This document shows, in pieces, positions 12,901-27,900 of a DNA stretch of 64,000 nt. The notes below the pieces were generated by a model, which saw only the letters and a program-made list of their open reading frames with translations, was not told the origin of the DNA and did not search any database. The position numbers were made by a program, and so were the translations under genes. This stretch comes from Desmodus rotundus (lineage: Eukaryota > Chordata > Mammalia > Chiroptera > Phyllostomidae): positions 7,183,199 through 7,247,198 of the forward strand of contig NC_071389.1 in NCBI RefSeq assembly GCF_022682495.2. Reading direction: 5' to 3'. Positions within the stretch are counted from its first letter, which is position 1, and the number at the start of each line of letters is the position of its first letter.

Positions 12901-15900
12901 GACTCCAGCCTGCCTGGTCTGATGCCCAGCTTGTGCCCTTGGCCACTGTACCCCACCTGTAGGAGCCAGGTGGCCCTGTAAGAAGACACATCCGTTCACT
13001 GCACAGGTGTCATAGAGCACAAGCCAAGGACAAGAACTGGACGGCAAGGTTCCCCCTCCCAGGGTCAGAGGGAATATCACCGCCCGGCTCTGGGGTGGCG
13101 CATGGCCTCCTGGCCAAGTGTTTGTTGAGCAGGTGACAGGCATAGCCCTCACCCCATTGTAAGGTGCCCAGGGGGCTCCACAGGCTGAGGGTCAGACTGG
13201 TGAGGACAGCAGACGCCCAGCTCTCTTCTCCCCCAGACCACTCTTAGGTCCGGAGTCAACCATCCCCCCGTCCTACACCCCACCCCGGCCCGAACCTCTG
13301 GAATCTGGAAGATGACAGCCTCCTGCCATCTGTCCTGGGGTCAGCTCTCCTCCCAGCCCCTCCCACCCCACGCCCCCTGGCTGCCTGGCTCCCAAGCCTC
13401 CTGGGCCACTTCCCTCAGGGCCTTTGCACCAGCTCTTCTCTGTCCTCCCCCAGGCGGCCCTCTTCCCACGCCCTCTTTTCTCATGGGTTCTGCTCAAGTG
13501 CCTTTACCCGAGAGACCTTCCCACCCCCGCAGACACTTGCTTCCCAGCCCTAGGCCTGCTTTTTAAAAATAACTTTTTATTAATAGACTTTATTTTTTAC
13601 AGCGGTTTTAAGTTCACAGCAAGACAGAGTGGAAGGTACAGAGATGCCCCCCACACGCACACCCTTCGATCCACATCAGCCCTGGGTGGAACGTCGGGTA
13701 CACCCGATGAACCTGCACTGACACGCTGTCACCCAGAGTCCAGGCTTCACATGGGTCACTCTTGGTGTTGGGCATTCTGGGGGTTTGGACGCTGAGTAAT
13801 GACGTCTCCCCACAGCGCAGCGACACACAGAGCTGTGCTGTCGCCCCAGCAATCCTCTAGGCTCCGCCCGTTCACCCCAGCTCCCCACAGCCCCTGGCAA
13901 TCACCGATCTTTTTACTGTCTCCAGTTTGGCCCTTTCCAAAATGTCCCAGAATTGGAATCACACAGCAGGCAGCCTCTTCAAACTGGGATCTCTCGCGTA
14001 GTCATTCCCACGAACATTTCCTCCACGCCTGTTCACGGTTTGAGAGCTCCCTTCTTTGTAGTGCCGAGTAACATCCCATCGTGCGGATGGACCACTGTTT
14101 ATTTACCTGTCTCCTGCGGAACGACGCCTGGTTGCAAGTGTTGGCCATTGTGAATACAGCTGCTGTCAACCTCCGTATGCATATCCGTGCCTCCTTAGGT
14201 CTCCTCCAGGGGCCGAGGAGATGGACATGTCCCCAAGGAGAGAGGGCACCCGCCTCAAAACCTAACAGTATCGCCACCAGCCAAGAGCAGGTGCTCAGAA
14301 GCCAAGTGTGACAACTGGTTAAGTCCCCATGTCATCCCTGTGTGTGACTCCTGTGTACCTTTTTGGTTCTGTGCCCCCTGGGAAGACCCTCCAGGGAAAC
14401 TGTCTCAAAGGCTGATCCAGGGAGACCAGAGCAGCTTCTCACTTCCAGCAGGAAACCCCGGGGCTGATGGTTCTTTTCACAAACGCTACCACCCTACTGG
14501 ACTGGCTCCAGGGCTGCGCCCCCTGCAGACCGAAGTGGGCAAAACACGGGGCTGGAGAAGCTCAGGTCAGAGCTACTGGCTGAAGCCCCATGACCTCTGT
14601 CTGTCCCAGTTCCTCCATCTGAGCTGCCCTTTGGAGAACCCAGGTGGCCTGGAGGCAGGGGTGCCCCACCAGGAACGAGAGCCAGCACTTACAAACCATT
14701 CCCCAGCATGGCGCACTTCAGTATTACCACCTAAGCAATGGGGTTGGGAGTCCGGCCCAGGGATGAGGCTCATCCAGGCTAGGAAAATCAGGCCAGCTGC
14801 ACTGCCAGAAGTTTCCCAGCAGCCCTTGAACCTGGACTCCAAAGCCAAGCTCCTTCACTGCTCCCTGTCCTGCCTCACTCATGCCTTCACTCACGGCTCT
14901 GCAAGAGGCCTCGGAATTCACTGGGAAAATACAGGAATCCATCCCACCCTCCCGGAGTTTGCTTTCACATGTGTATGCGGAAGCTGGGTGACAATAAACA
15001 CACGGACAATGGACTGTATGACATGTAAAAGGGGCCAGAAGTGCAGGGAAGAAAACAGGAAGTTTGGTAAGGGGTGCAAAGGGCATTTAGATGGGGGCGG
15101 GGGTTGGGAAGGTCACATCTGGGCAGAGACTTGAGGGAAGGGAAGGAGGCAGCAATGCCCACATTCCAGGCCATTCCAGGCAGAGGAAACAGCTAGGGCA
15201 AAGGCCCTGGGGCGGGTGCAGGTTTCGCACGTTGGGCGACAGCAAGGAGGCCAACTGGCCAAGCCCAATGGGAGACAGACAGGAGGTAGGGGGCTGTTAC
15301 CATAGGGGGCTTGGACTTCTGCTCCCAGTGGTGGGAAGCCCTGGGGAGGGTCGAGAACAGAGCAGCGACTGACCGCCTCTGACTCGAGTTTGGGACAAAC
15401 TCTGACTGCAGAATTGGAGGTGCGGAAAGGGGGTGGGAACCAGGGCAGTGCAAGGGGCCCTGAGGAGCTGCTCTGTGGCAGGTGGCAGATGTGGTAGAAG
15501 GCCGGGGGCCCAGGCAAGGGCCCTGGGGTGGAGGTGATGGAAAAGAGATTGTGCCTGGCTGCAGGGTTGGGCTGCCAGAGGAAGAGGACCCCGCAGGGTG
15601 TGGCCTGAGAACAGGGAAGCAGGAGGTTGCTGTGGACTGAGTTCCAGGTGTGGAAAAAGAGGAAGACCCTGCCTTCCACCCCCAGGTCCCTCCATCTTCC
15701 AGAGCCCTAGGCTTACGCAGAGGGAGGGGGCGGGGTGGCCGTGGCTGAGGAAATGGTTCCAGGTGGCCGGGGCAGCCTCCCCAGGCCAAGGTGCCTGGAT
15801 GCCCGCCCAGCCTGCCAGCTACCCACCTAGCGCCGCTGGTAAACACACCAGTTTCCAATAACAAAGGGGCCGGCCATCCCAACCCAGGCCCTGACAGTCT

Positions 15901-18900
15901 GGAGCCGCGGCCTGCGCCGCGCGGGGAGACCAGCCTGCGCTCCGAGGACTGGGTGAGGGGGGTGGCAGGAGGAGCCGCTGGGCGAAACCTCAACGGGTCT
16001 GGCAGGCGGCTCCAGGAAGTCTTTCTGAAAGTGGAACCAGGGGCGGGCAGAGGGTGGGGGCGCCCGGGGTCAGGAGGGGATGGGGCGGGGCTGGGCTGGA
16101 GTCCTGGGTGGGGATTGGACCGGGATCCCATTTGGCGGATGGGAAAGGGATGGAAAGAGTAGGTAGATGGGGCGGAGGTGGGGCGGGGTGTCTGGTAGGG
16201 TGCAAGGGGGAGGGGTGAGATAAAAGTGCGGGAAGGGATTTTGGAGGGGCGCCGGGTCAGGGTTGGGGCGCTGATGGGGAGGTTGGAGCTGGGGTTAGGG
16301 GTGCGGACAGGGAAGGGGGAGGGGCGCGTTGGATCGTGGATGGGGAGGGGGGTTGGGGTGTGGAGGAAGGGAGGACTGGGGGCAGGGAGCGGATGGGGGG
16401 GAGGTCCCCCTCGGGCTGCAGGGACCGCCCTCGCTTCCTCCCTCCTGCAGAGCGGTAAACAAACGCGGTGATGTCAGGCGCTGCTGACCTGCCGCTGAAC
16501 CCAGAGCTGTAAATGAGATGCAAGGTGCCAGCAGCCTCTGGCCTGCGAGCCACACACGCTCCTCCGCGCCGGCCTGAGGTTACCCCAGCTGCACACGCGG
16601 ACAGGATGCTGCAAACGCCACCAGACATTGCAACACGCAGCCAGTCTGCTGGCCGCAGCGTGAACCGTCCCGAAGCCCTCCGCCGCCGCCCCCCTGGTGG
16701 GCATTGGCCCAGCTGGAGCACAGCCTCGGTCCTCCCTCCAGAGCATCCCTGGGGGCTGGCAGCTTCCATCCAGCGGGAATCAGCCTCCGCAGCAGGGACC
16801 CGTCCTGTGGGGGGGTGCCCTCCAAACCCGGGGCTGGGCATCCGGGGTCAGCTTTGGGCTTTCTGCCCGCCAGATTGGGGAAGTGCCTGCCTTTCCCTAC
16901 TCAGCTTTCTGGGAAGTTCACTTCTCTTCAGTGAAGTAGATGCTGGAGGTCCTTCCTCCAGGTATAAGCAGATGCCAAAGTGTCCCTGCCAACCACTCCC
17001 CACTCCACCAAGCAGGGGGCCACCCTCTATTCCAGGGATCTCCCAGGGCGGTCCTGGACCGCACGCCCTTGGCAGCCCTGGAGTCTGAACTGCCCTTGGG
17101 AATGGAAAGCAGCCTGGCTGGGGCCAGGCAGGCCAGGGCTCTGCTCTGGAGTTGATTTGCTGTGTGACTTTTGGATGAGTCACTTGGCATCTCTGGGCTT
17201 CACCACCTCCCACTGGGGAAGTGGGGAGAATTGAAAGTGGGGAAGGTCACAAGTCCAAGGAACCCTCACCAGGCTGTGAGGGTTAGTTAGAAGCCTTAGA
17301 AGCCTCTCACGCAAGGCCTGGCCCCTAGAACGTGGAGACGCTCAGAGAAGAGAAGACAGGCCTTCCGCTCACCCACCTGCCCCTCCATACTGGGCCTTCC
17401 CGGTTCAGGGTGAAAAGCCCCAGCTGTGGAGGCACTTGGGTAAATAGTCTCCTGGGCAAGGCTCCCCCACACTGGCTGCCCTACTCAGACCCCACCAACT
17501 CAGGTCCTTGGGGGTTGGAGACATCTAGAAATGACCCCAATTCTTTGAAAAGCACCCCCAAAATGTAGCAGGCACAGCTTAACACCAGAGCCAATACCAG
17601 CTTTCTTTTCGCTAAAGTTACTATTTAAATCCCTCTCCCTCCTGTCACCCTGCTTTATTGTCTTTGGAGCATTCTGTCCCAGAAATATTCATAGTCATGT
17701 GCTTGTTTATTGTCCATCGTCCTCCCCCCAAATACCCCCCCCCCCCAGAACCAAAGCCGTCAAGCCCAGCAGCTGGCTTGGTGTGTGAACGAATAAATGA
17801 AATCATTTTGCCTCCCCTGTGAAACGGGTAATAGTGCCCCTCGAGGGCACCTCGGGAGGGAAAATGTTGACCACCCAAGTGGCAGGGCCATGCCGAGGAC
17901 CAGCCACATCATGGGCAAGGCCCCATGCAAAATGAAGACTCAGACCCCTAGTTCCAGAATGATTGAGATTTTCGAGACGGCAAAACAGCAGGGCATGAAC
18001 CAGCAGGGCCCTTCTGGGCGTGGGGGTCCTGTGAGACTGCACAGGTCAGGTCGCAGAGCCAGGAAGCCGGCCCAGGCAGTGACGCAGAGGCCGCTCAACA
18101 GCAATACCCTGCGGGAGGGAATGCCGGCTGGGCTCCCGCCCCTCCCCTGGGCAGCCGGGCCACTGTGTGATGCAGCATTGCCCGCTGCATCCCAGACAGA
18201 CCCACATCCCAGACAGACGGCTGGCTGCCTAGGAGGCGCCTGCATGCCCACAAGCGAAAGCAGTCCACACAGAAGCATGTTCAAGTCAGGGGCAAGGGGA
18301 ATCGCAGAACAGCGGTCGCCGCCGTTAGCATTTATCTGGAGGCTTCTCCAAGTGCGACAGCGAACCCACAGCCCCTTGAGGTGGGTCCCACAATCCAAAA
18401 GATTCTAAGATCCTTTTCTTCTTTATTTGATCCACATACTTAGGCAAGTCCTTAAGGGGCTGTGGACCTGAGCTCGTGTCCTTTTTAGAGAGGGGGCGCT
18501 GAGGTCCTGGAACTGTGAAGGGCATGGCCGAGCAGCTGAGCCGGGACCCGGCAGAGGTGGGAACACAGCTGTTGTTTTGGGAAAGGAAAGGCAAACTTTT
18601 TTCAGGGTGTCTTGCAGCATCCCCCTCCTACCTGAACCTGAACTCCGGAGGTCCCTGAGCTGGTGTGTCCCAGGGAGACCTCCAACTCATTAAGCATAAT
18701 TTACGGACTGGCCTCCTGAAGACAAGCTTTAAATTACTTGTAAGCTGTGCCGGGGTTACTATCCTACGGCTATTAATTCGGAATCAGTTTTATCTCTGCT
18801 GGATGAAGGTCAAACACCACTGAGTTGACCCTTTTGCCTGGCTGGTGGCTGGCACCCCACTATCAGTCTGGGGATCTGGGTCCAGAGGGCTGGGGGTGGG

Positions 18901-21900
18901 GGGCTTCAGGGGAAGTGAGGGGACACTGCAATGGGAAATGGCCTGGTCAGCACATCCTGCAAAGGCCAGGATGTTGGGAACAAACCCGAAAGGGCCTCAG
19001 CCCAGGAAGCCAGGCGGGGTGGGGTTTCCCCTCAGCGCCAGCCCTGCGGAACACGGCTCTTGGTCCACAGAGATTCCACCTTCGGAGAATCGGGCTGCCC
19101 TCCACTTCCTTTCAGCCTGTCCGGTCCTGCATCATCCAGTGGGAAGCCTGCTTGGGCTTCCTAGTGCTTTCCCAATCAAGTCCAAACTCTAGCCCATGGC
19201 CACCAAGCTCTGCGAGGCCTGGCCCAACCCATCTCCCCTACTGCCCACTCATACTCCAGTTCTGGCCAGCCCAGTCTCTTTGGGATTCCTCGAAGGGGCC
19301 AAACTCTCCCATCTCCCACTTTCCAAACACCTTGTCCTTGATGCCTCACCTGAGACCCCAGTCCTAGCCATCACCAGCCTTTCTTCCCCAGAAGCTGGAC
19401 TGCCTGGACTCAAACTGCATAACCATGGGTGTGCTGTGTGACATTAGGCAAATATTAACCTCTCTGAGCCTTAAGCTCCTCCTTTTTAGAGTGGGGTCAG
19501 TAATAGTTCCGACCTCATAGGGTGGCTCTGAGGAGCAAATCAGATCATCCCTGTAAGTTACTTAGTGTGCAAGAAGAACTTTACTAACCATTCAGGGACT
19601 GGTTGGAAGCCACGCCCTGGGCTCATAGTTTGCCTCGGTTTGCTCCATCAAAGTGCCTGTCACACTGAAGTGTCACCAACCATCACCGATCCATCTTCCC
19701 AGCTAGACTGGGGATGGGACCTGGAACCCTGGTTTTTCTCTGCAATGCCCTCCTGGTCCCTGTGACCTAGGAAAGCCCCCTGCACGCCCTTCCCTCCTTC
19801 CCTCTCATCCCACGAGGAAGTCTCCCAGCTGACCCAGAGTCTTCTCTTCAGTGGAGCAGCTGCCCACCCAGTTCGGGGTCAATTAAAGTCTCCTGTTTCT
19901 GCGCTGCCGTCCAAGGGCGAACCCTCCCTGATGACGTTCTACTGCCCTAGTCACATTGCCAACTGCTCTGTAGCAGGGACGGTGACATCTTCCATCCCTG
20001 ATGACTCTGGGTGACACTTGGAACAGAGCTTTGTACTCAGCTGGTACTCAGGGCAGATCCAAGCAGCATTTTCTGAGCCCCTGGCCTGCATGGTCAGAAG
20101 TCTCCTGGAATCTTCCCACTGGCCTTGGGAGGTTGGGACTAGCACTGTCATTTCAGAACCAGGCCCAGAGGGTGTGGCTGGCAGAATATGGCCTCCCGCA
20201 AGGATGCCCACATGCCCACACATCCCCAGAACCTGGGAATAATTACTTTACATGGGAAAGGGGAATTAAGCTTGCAGGTAGAATTAAATGGCCTACCAAT
20301 CGACTTTAAAATGGAAAATTACCCCAGATTATCCAGATGGGCCAGTGCAATCACAACAGGCCTTAGCAGTGGATGGAGGAGACAAGAGGGCGTTAGAGGG
20401 AGGTGTGGCCATGGAGGCTGGGTCAGAGCAATGCAAGCTTGCTGGCCTTGGGATCGAGGAAGGGGCCACAAGCCAAGGATTGCAGGCAGCACTAGACGCT
20501 GGAAAAGGCCAGGAAACGGATTTTCCCCTAGAGCGTCTGGAAGGAACGCAGCCCTGACACCTTGGTTTTAGCTCCTGAGACCTGCGTCGTATTTCTGACC
20601 TCCAGAACGGTAAGAAAATAAATGTGTGCTGTTTTTAGCCCCTGCGCCGGTGGTCATGTGTTGGAGTGGCCGCAGGAAGCTTATGCGGAGAGGCTGGGGG
20701 ATGGGTCCCAGGCCGCCAGCCAGAGGAGCTGGGAGTGAGATTCGGGTCTGCTCCAAAGCCTGGGCTCTCAAAGGCAGAGCCGGTCTCCATGTTAACCCAT
20801 CAGCACCATGAAAACCGAACCCTTCCTGTGGTGAAGAAAAGACTGTTGTGGAAAGTGCACAAGGGAGCGGGAGTGGACAGTCACACACGACCCACAGCCT
20901 CACCGTCAAGGCCAACGTGCACTGTGTACACACTTTGTGCTCAAAACTTTTCATACATTGTCTCTTCGAACCCTCATTTTACAGATGAAGAAACAGGCTC
21001 AGAGAGGCCTAGTAACTCGCCCTGAGCCACTCAGCAGTCTAGTGGAAAAGCCAGCCTATGAACTTTGGTTTGTTGACTCCTGAGCTCAAAATCTGCGTCA
21101 TTATTCTACTCTGACTCCTTGAGGAAGAAAAACACGAGCACCTGCATATACGCACACCTGTCAACACGAAGACTCTAGGGGTGGCCCCCAAACCAAGGTA
21201 AGGGAGCTGCCAGCCGAGGAGGCACGAGCCCTGGGAGGGCACGCAACGTGCCCAGCCCGCACTGCCCCGTGCCCCTAGCGGGCCTGGAAGACCCTGCCCC
21301 CTCTGCTGTGGTTCAGAGGGAAGTGGCCTGGAGAGGAGAGGTGACACTCCCCCTCTTTGCCCAGTGAGATGGGAGGACATGGGATGCGGGGGCCAAGGGT
21401 GGCCTGACCTCACATGGGTGTGCCTGGCAGGACTGCCCGTCTGCAGGAAGGTCAGACTGATCTCTGTGGTCACGCTGGCCCCAGCTCTCCATGACCTGCT
21501 CTGGGGCATGGCTTGACTGTGTCCCCTGGGTCCTGGGAGCTTTCAAGGACCCCACCTTGGAAGGATCCAGTATCAGCTCCCTCGGCTCACCTGCCTGCAG
21601 CGGGAAAGGAGGCGACCTAGCAGAGGGGCTTTCTTTTTCCTGTCCTATCACAGTGGCCCTAAATCTAGAAGGAAATGACAAAGGAGGTTTGTTGGCAGCA
21701 TGCCGGGCCGCTCTGAGCAGCTGCGCATCCTGCCCCAGGGCCGGGCAGTTCCGGCTCCACTCTGAAGAGTTCATCTCCTCTTCTGACTTGTGAGAGCCAG
21801 TGAGTGGCCTGACGGGGTGGGCAGGACTAGACCCCGAGGACTGGCTGACAGGGAGGCCCGAGTCTCCTGGAAGTTCTCTCTTAGGATGACTGAAAACTTG

Positions 21901-24900
21901 ATGGGTCCTCCCACAACAAGATCTGAACGCCTGCTCCGGATCACCCCGCTCCTAGTAACGGCGCCCCAATTCCCCCACACAGAGGCAAGCGCCATGACTT
22001 GGCTGGGGCTAGAGCACCCCTGGCTCAGAGACAAGCCTGTGAGCCACAGCTGGCTAATCAGTCACTAAACCATGACAAGTGACTCCTCCGGGCTCGACCC
22101 AGTCACAGCCAGGGAGACCCAAGTCCTTGACCCTTCTGGGACTGCTGGGCGGAAGACACCAGTCTGTCCACTTGAATGGGAGCTGGGGGGTTTGAGGCGG
22201 CAAGGGACAGATGTGACCCACTGCATGGCAGAGAGGGCCTGCATAGAGAGAGGCTGGGCCGCAACAACATCGTGTGAGCCCCTGGAGCCCTGCCCAGAGC
22301 TGGACCCACCAGGGGCCTCCAGTCATGTGAGCTGACAAACCAATCCAAGGGGACCCTCCAGACCCACCGTCAGGAAAGCTGGAGTTAACATCGTTTGACC
22401 CATTTAGACTCCCTGGCTGCTAAAGGCATGCACAGCACAGACTGCTAGGGGCTATTCTGTCTCATAGAACGACCTTAAAACTCACTGGTTCAAGAGCAGA
22501 TACCCTGGGTTCAAGCCCTACTTGGTCACTTACAAGCTGTGTGATCTCAAGTTAGTGACCTTCAGAACTTGACCAGTGAAAAGATAACAGAACTCACTGT
22601 GGGGAGGAAATGTCTGTAAAGGGACAGAAGGGTCCCCGGCCCATAGTAGGTGCTCACTAAACACGGCCTCCACTAGCTGTGATGGATTGCTCATGCATTT
22701 GCTCAGGAAACAAACATTTATTAAGCACTTACTGTGTGCCAGATACTGTGTCAGGTGGTTAGGACACTCAGTGAGTTAAGAGGACATGTCCCCTGTCCCT
22801 GAGGATCTTACAGTCTTTTGGCGAAGACACACGGCAACAAGCAGCCACAAAGCGTGGTGAGTTGCCACGGTAACCCACGACTTTGACCTCACCAGAGCCC
22901 AACCCTGACCAGTTGAGCTACTTGGCTGCAGAGATGAAAATGACTAATGCCCACGTAGGGGGAGCTGGGTGGCTGTCGGGGGGTGGGCAGCTGGGACAGA
23001 GCTGAGGCCCCACCCTGGGCCGGCCTCCACCCCATGGCCGCAGAGGGCCTTCGCTGGACCAGCCCCTGCCTGTGAAGAAAGGGGCTGTTGTCACCAGTCC
23101 TCTCGCCAGGCTCTGAGCCCTCCCTGTGGGGAGGTGACTCCCTCCCACTGATTTCTAGAAAGGGTCAAGAGCTGAAATTCCTGAGGGCCTCTGTGGTCCA
23201 GGCAGAACTCCCCCTTTCCTCCTGGGGGAATCCCAGACCCGGGGCGAGTCCGGCTGGCGGTTGTTTGCCTTTCGCTCCTCCTGCCCAGCAGAGCACCTGG
23301 TCCAATAAACAAAAGGTGCAGAGCCGGGGCTGGGGGTGTCCATGGTGCCCCCCAAGCCCCACTGGACAGAGCCACCATTTTGTGTAAATGTTCCCGCACC
23401 GAACTAGGAGTTTTACATGTTATTTCACCGAATCTTCATATCCCCTTTTTTCAGGTGGGGACATGAAGCCCAGAGAGATGCAGTTACTTGTCCAGGGTCA
23501 CACAGCAGGTCATTGGGAGGTCCCCGGGGATTTGTGGGGCAGGAGCTGGTTCTCAGCAGCCCTGGCCCGCACCACAGATGACATGGGCACCCTGGCCTCT
23601 ACCACTCAAGAGATCCCAGTGGCTCTGACACGACCTGTGGGCCAGCCTTTGGCTTTGGGGCTGAGGTGGTCATGTCACCTTTTCCTATGGCTGGGAGCTG
23701 AATTTGGGCTGGGTCTCCCCGGGGAGGCTCTCTCAGTCCTGGGTGAGTAATAAGGGCTTCCTAGTGATGACAGAGGGGCCTTGTGTGCCCTCTGAGAATC
23801 GAACCGGTGACCCTTTGGTCACAGGCCAGCACTCAATCCACTGAGCCACACCTGCCAGGGCCCAGCACAGTTATTTTCAAGCCTATTCTTCCTTCTCTTT
23901 AAAATCTGTGGTATTCACAAACACACACCCAAATCTTACTTGGAATTCTGAGCTACAGAACAGAACGGAAGCCCATTTAGTTAAATGGAGTGGGGGCCCC
24001 TGGAACCCATTCTGCTGCACCTCCCCACGGTCCCACCTTCCTGGGGCCCCCCAGGTGCTCTGGAACACAGTTTGTTAATGTGGTTCTAGAACCTCAGCTG
24101 GTGCTGGGGTCTGCCTTGGGGGCTGCTGGGGCTCGGATGGCCCGAGGGGTGAAGAAGCAGGATGTGCAGACGGGAGAGAGCTATCCACGGACACCCCCCA
24201 GGAGTCCGTTTTCAGTGTGGACAAAGTGACTGTGTGGCTCAGTGATGTGGATGCTTTTCTAGCCCCCGAAAGGCCACTGACAGGGAATTCAAGGTCACAT
24301 TCCCCAGAGCAGGGGATGGCCAGTGGAGTCGGAAAGGCTTGGGCTGGGTGGCCTTTGCGGGCATTAAGCACCACCAGGCCCCAAATCCGTACTGTCCACC
24401 CTGGGCTTGGTCCTGGCTTCTGCATCACAGGACACCACTAGAAGGTCCCCTGCCACTGACTTGAGCTCCCGTCCTGGACCTAAACCCAAGGCGGAAGGAG
24501 TTAGACAGGTTTTGATCAGATCTAGTCCAGGCCTGTTTAACCTGGTGTCTGAGATAAGCACGGGGGTGGCAGTGGGGGATCCTTAACAGTATACAAATGT
24601 GTGTCTTTGTGCACTATTTGTACTTCCCTCAGATCCTCAAAGGGTTCTATAACCAGCAAAAGAGTAAGACGTACTGCAACCCCCTCAGTTGCCACCTCCT
24701 TCAAGAAGTCTTCTAAGATTTCTCTTAATTCACAATGATCTCTCGCTTCTCTGTTTTAACGAACTCTCAGATCACTTCAAAAGATCCAGCGTGGTGCCGT
24801 CAGGTTTAGCGGGAAGGAGTCAGCGCGCTCCTCGCACATGTGAGGGACTGGACCGCGGTGAAATGAATGAAGTGTGGCTGTGCAGTTTTCCTGCCCACCA

Positions 24901-27900
24901 GTTAGCTGTTTGGAGCAGAGCCTGATATCCACTGACTAGCTACCTTAACCCTCTGGCAAGGGGCCCAGGCATTGTGTGCAAATAACGCTACTCAGTGATT
25001 TAAAAAAATGTTTTTGCCAAAGTACTTTTAACTACATCCTGGCCCCATCCTGTTGACTCCTGTACTGCTTATCAACCTCTCTCCAGAACCTTCGGTGTAC
25101 CAGGCCTCATTATTTCACAGCGTGTCTCTTGACCTCTCCATAACCCTGACCAGGGTAGCAGCCCAGGCTGAGTTCTTTTTCCAGCAGGAAGGGCCCTAGT
25201 TTTTAAGCTGGGAATCCTGGGTTCAAAGTCTAACTCAGGCCCAGCGTCCTCGGCACCTCACTTCACCAGCATCTTAGAAATGGATGGCTGATCACACCTG
25301 CTTCTGGGCTTGGGCAAAACACTGACTGTGAAAAAGCACTGTGCATGCCTGTACAGAAGCACAGTCACGCACAGCACCACAGCCACGCACAGCACCACAG
25401 CCACACACAGCACCACAGCCACACACAGGACCACAGCCACGCACGGTACTACAGCCACACACGGCACCACAGCCACACACGGCACCACAGCCACACACAG
25501 TACCACAGCCACGCACAGTACCACAGCCACGCACAGCATCACAGCCATGCATGGTACCACAGCCACGCACGGCACCACAGCCACACAGTACTGCAGCCAT
25601 GGAGAGTACTGGAGCCCAAGGATCTTCGGAGAACTATGAGGAGCCCGGTGCGGCCAGAACCCCGTGAGTGAAGGGGAAAAGTGCGGTAGGTGAGGGAGCA
25701 GGGCAAGATCGGAGCGGCATGGGAGGGGTGGGGGAGCGGGGCTTGTTCTCTCCTCAGAGCCCCTCCTCTTCTCTCTGCCTGGAATTTTGTGCCCCCCTCT
25801 CCCACCAAGGTCTCATCATGGGCCTTGCCTCCTTTGCTTTCCCCTTGGCACTTGCTGCGGCCTAACGTATTATCTCATGTCTCTCGTTTATCATCTGTCT
25901 GCCCCTCACTAACCGGTCAGCTCCAGGGGGGATGCTTGTCTGCAACGCTCTGTCCCCAGCAGCTAGAACGGTGCCTGGTGCCCAGAAGGGGTGTGACAGG
26001 TTTGTTGAATGACTGAAGGAGGCCCGTCAGCCACCTGTGGCCTACCCGGTGCTGGTACTTGGCCCCTCTTTCCGAGATTCCAGACGTGCGCTCATTTCCA
26101 TGCCTCGTGTTAAGGGCGCCCACCGGCCCGCAGCCGACACGCACGTTTGAGAATGCCGCGTCTCTGCTGTTCATTTGGCTTCACCTCTTTCCTGACCCGT
26201 GTGGCTCATCGGAATGTTTCCAGCATTCCCTTTCAAATGCCTTATATACTTGGCATATTTTTTAGATTGTGTCTTCTAAAGCCACCAAGGAGAACATCTT
26301 ACAACGTTCTAAGCGTGGTCCTGTGTTTGCTCAAAGACGAAGGCGGGCATTTGGGTCTGAACCCTCCTGTGCCCACGGCCAGAACTCTGCTGGATTTGGA
26401 TGGCGGCAGGCTGGGGCCAGGCCTTCCAGGACCAGGGGCAGTGATCGCAACACGTAGATCTCTTTCCGGGACAGAGAAGGAGTCTGAGAGCTAAGTGCTC
26501 ATTAATGTGGCCCAGGTGATTTTTTTCTCCCACACACCTCAGACAATGAGAAGGTGGAAATGGACCAGAGAATCCGGAAAGGAGCCCTCATGCTAAGCAG
26601 ACGGGCAGGCCTCTGCACAGGGGTCAGCAAATGCCCTGGGCTCCAAAGAGCTGGACCTTCCGAAGCACCTGGAGTCTGAACGAGAACCACCAGCTGGGCC
26701 AGGCAGACCAAAGCTGGACTCGGCGACTCCGGGTCCGTGGTCTGGACCTAGCAAGCATTCTCTGAAGCCCAAATACTCAATTTGGGGATTCTAGGATAAC
26801 ACACAGGAAGTTCTGGTTGACGTGCTAGTTGGAAAACTCGGACTCCTCATTCGCTTAAAACCTACGGGTTGAAAATATTCACATCTCCCACAGGAGAAGG
26901 AACGACTGCGTGGCAGACGGCTGCTGGTGGCCGCAGAGGTAGTTTAGAAACAGGCGGGGGTGGGTCCTACCCACCGAGGGGGCATTTTCTAACCGAGCTG
27001 CTTATTTTTCATTAAGTGGAATCTGATGACTAGCAAAACAAGGCTGAGATCACCCGCAATGAGGACAAACTTTTTTCCTTTTTCTTTTTTTTTGCCAAAG
27101 TCTCTTTGCACCTCAGGGAGCTTGGCAATAGGTTTCTTTCTTGGGATGGCTACATTTTAGAGCAGGCTGGGATCTCAGCAATCATATTGTGTCTTCTCTG
27201 ATCACCACACAGGTGTGCTTTTTACCTGCAGCCTGGAGCAGGTATGGACTTTTCCAGGGTCTCAGCAGAGCCCCTCCGAGAGCCCAGCCTCTGTCCTCCC
27301 AGCCCAGGTGAGCCAGGCCACAGGGGCATGACCCTGGACGTGGCTGATTTTGTTCCGAGGGGAAGGAGGCGGGGCAGTAAGAGGGAGGTGCTTGTCTATT
27401 CCCAGAGACAGGCCAAATTGTAAGGCCCATTGTCTGAAACCCTGGGAATGGTTCCTACAGGCTAAAAGGCTTTCCTTAGATGCCACAGGTAGGCCAGGTA
27501 GCCTATCCTCCTGCTCCCAAATAGGAGCCTGGTGCTTTCCCCAGAAATTCCCAGCAAAGGCTGCGTTCAGGGAGAGGATGTCTCCCAAGCCACCCCAGCC
27601 TCCCTGATCTTCATTATGTATCAATTGTTTCATGCAGGGCCCTGGCCCTGATGACTCTGGGTCCCACGAGATGACTGCTCGAACCCTTCTCCTCTCCTCC
27701 TTTTCCCTGTTCTCATCAGGACTGGCCTAATGCTGGGTCTGAGATACATACTCCCCGCTTACCTCCCAAGTGCTGCGAAATTTTCTTTCTTTGCCTTCCA
27801 CCTCCCTCCCCCAACTCCAGCCAGGTAAGCGGCCTTTGATTGGGTGGTTTCTTGCACCTCCCTTCTCACATTCCTTCTGGCTGAAACCCTTGACCTTCTT

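Noticed and set aside
14340..15134. Open frame of 264 codons on the plus strand
   Set aside because: No recognisable protein similarity, overlaps an old antisense L2-type relic, and has no splice or start context.
15193..16131. Open frame of 312 codons on the minus strand
   Set aside because: It lies across the G-rich domain, is Pro/Gly/Ser-heavy with no domain or homology, and open frames occur on several frames here because of base composition.
25359..25598. CRISPR-like or protein-coding repeat array
   Set aside because: Units are contiguous with no unique spacers, and the host is a mammal; it is a minisatellite.
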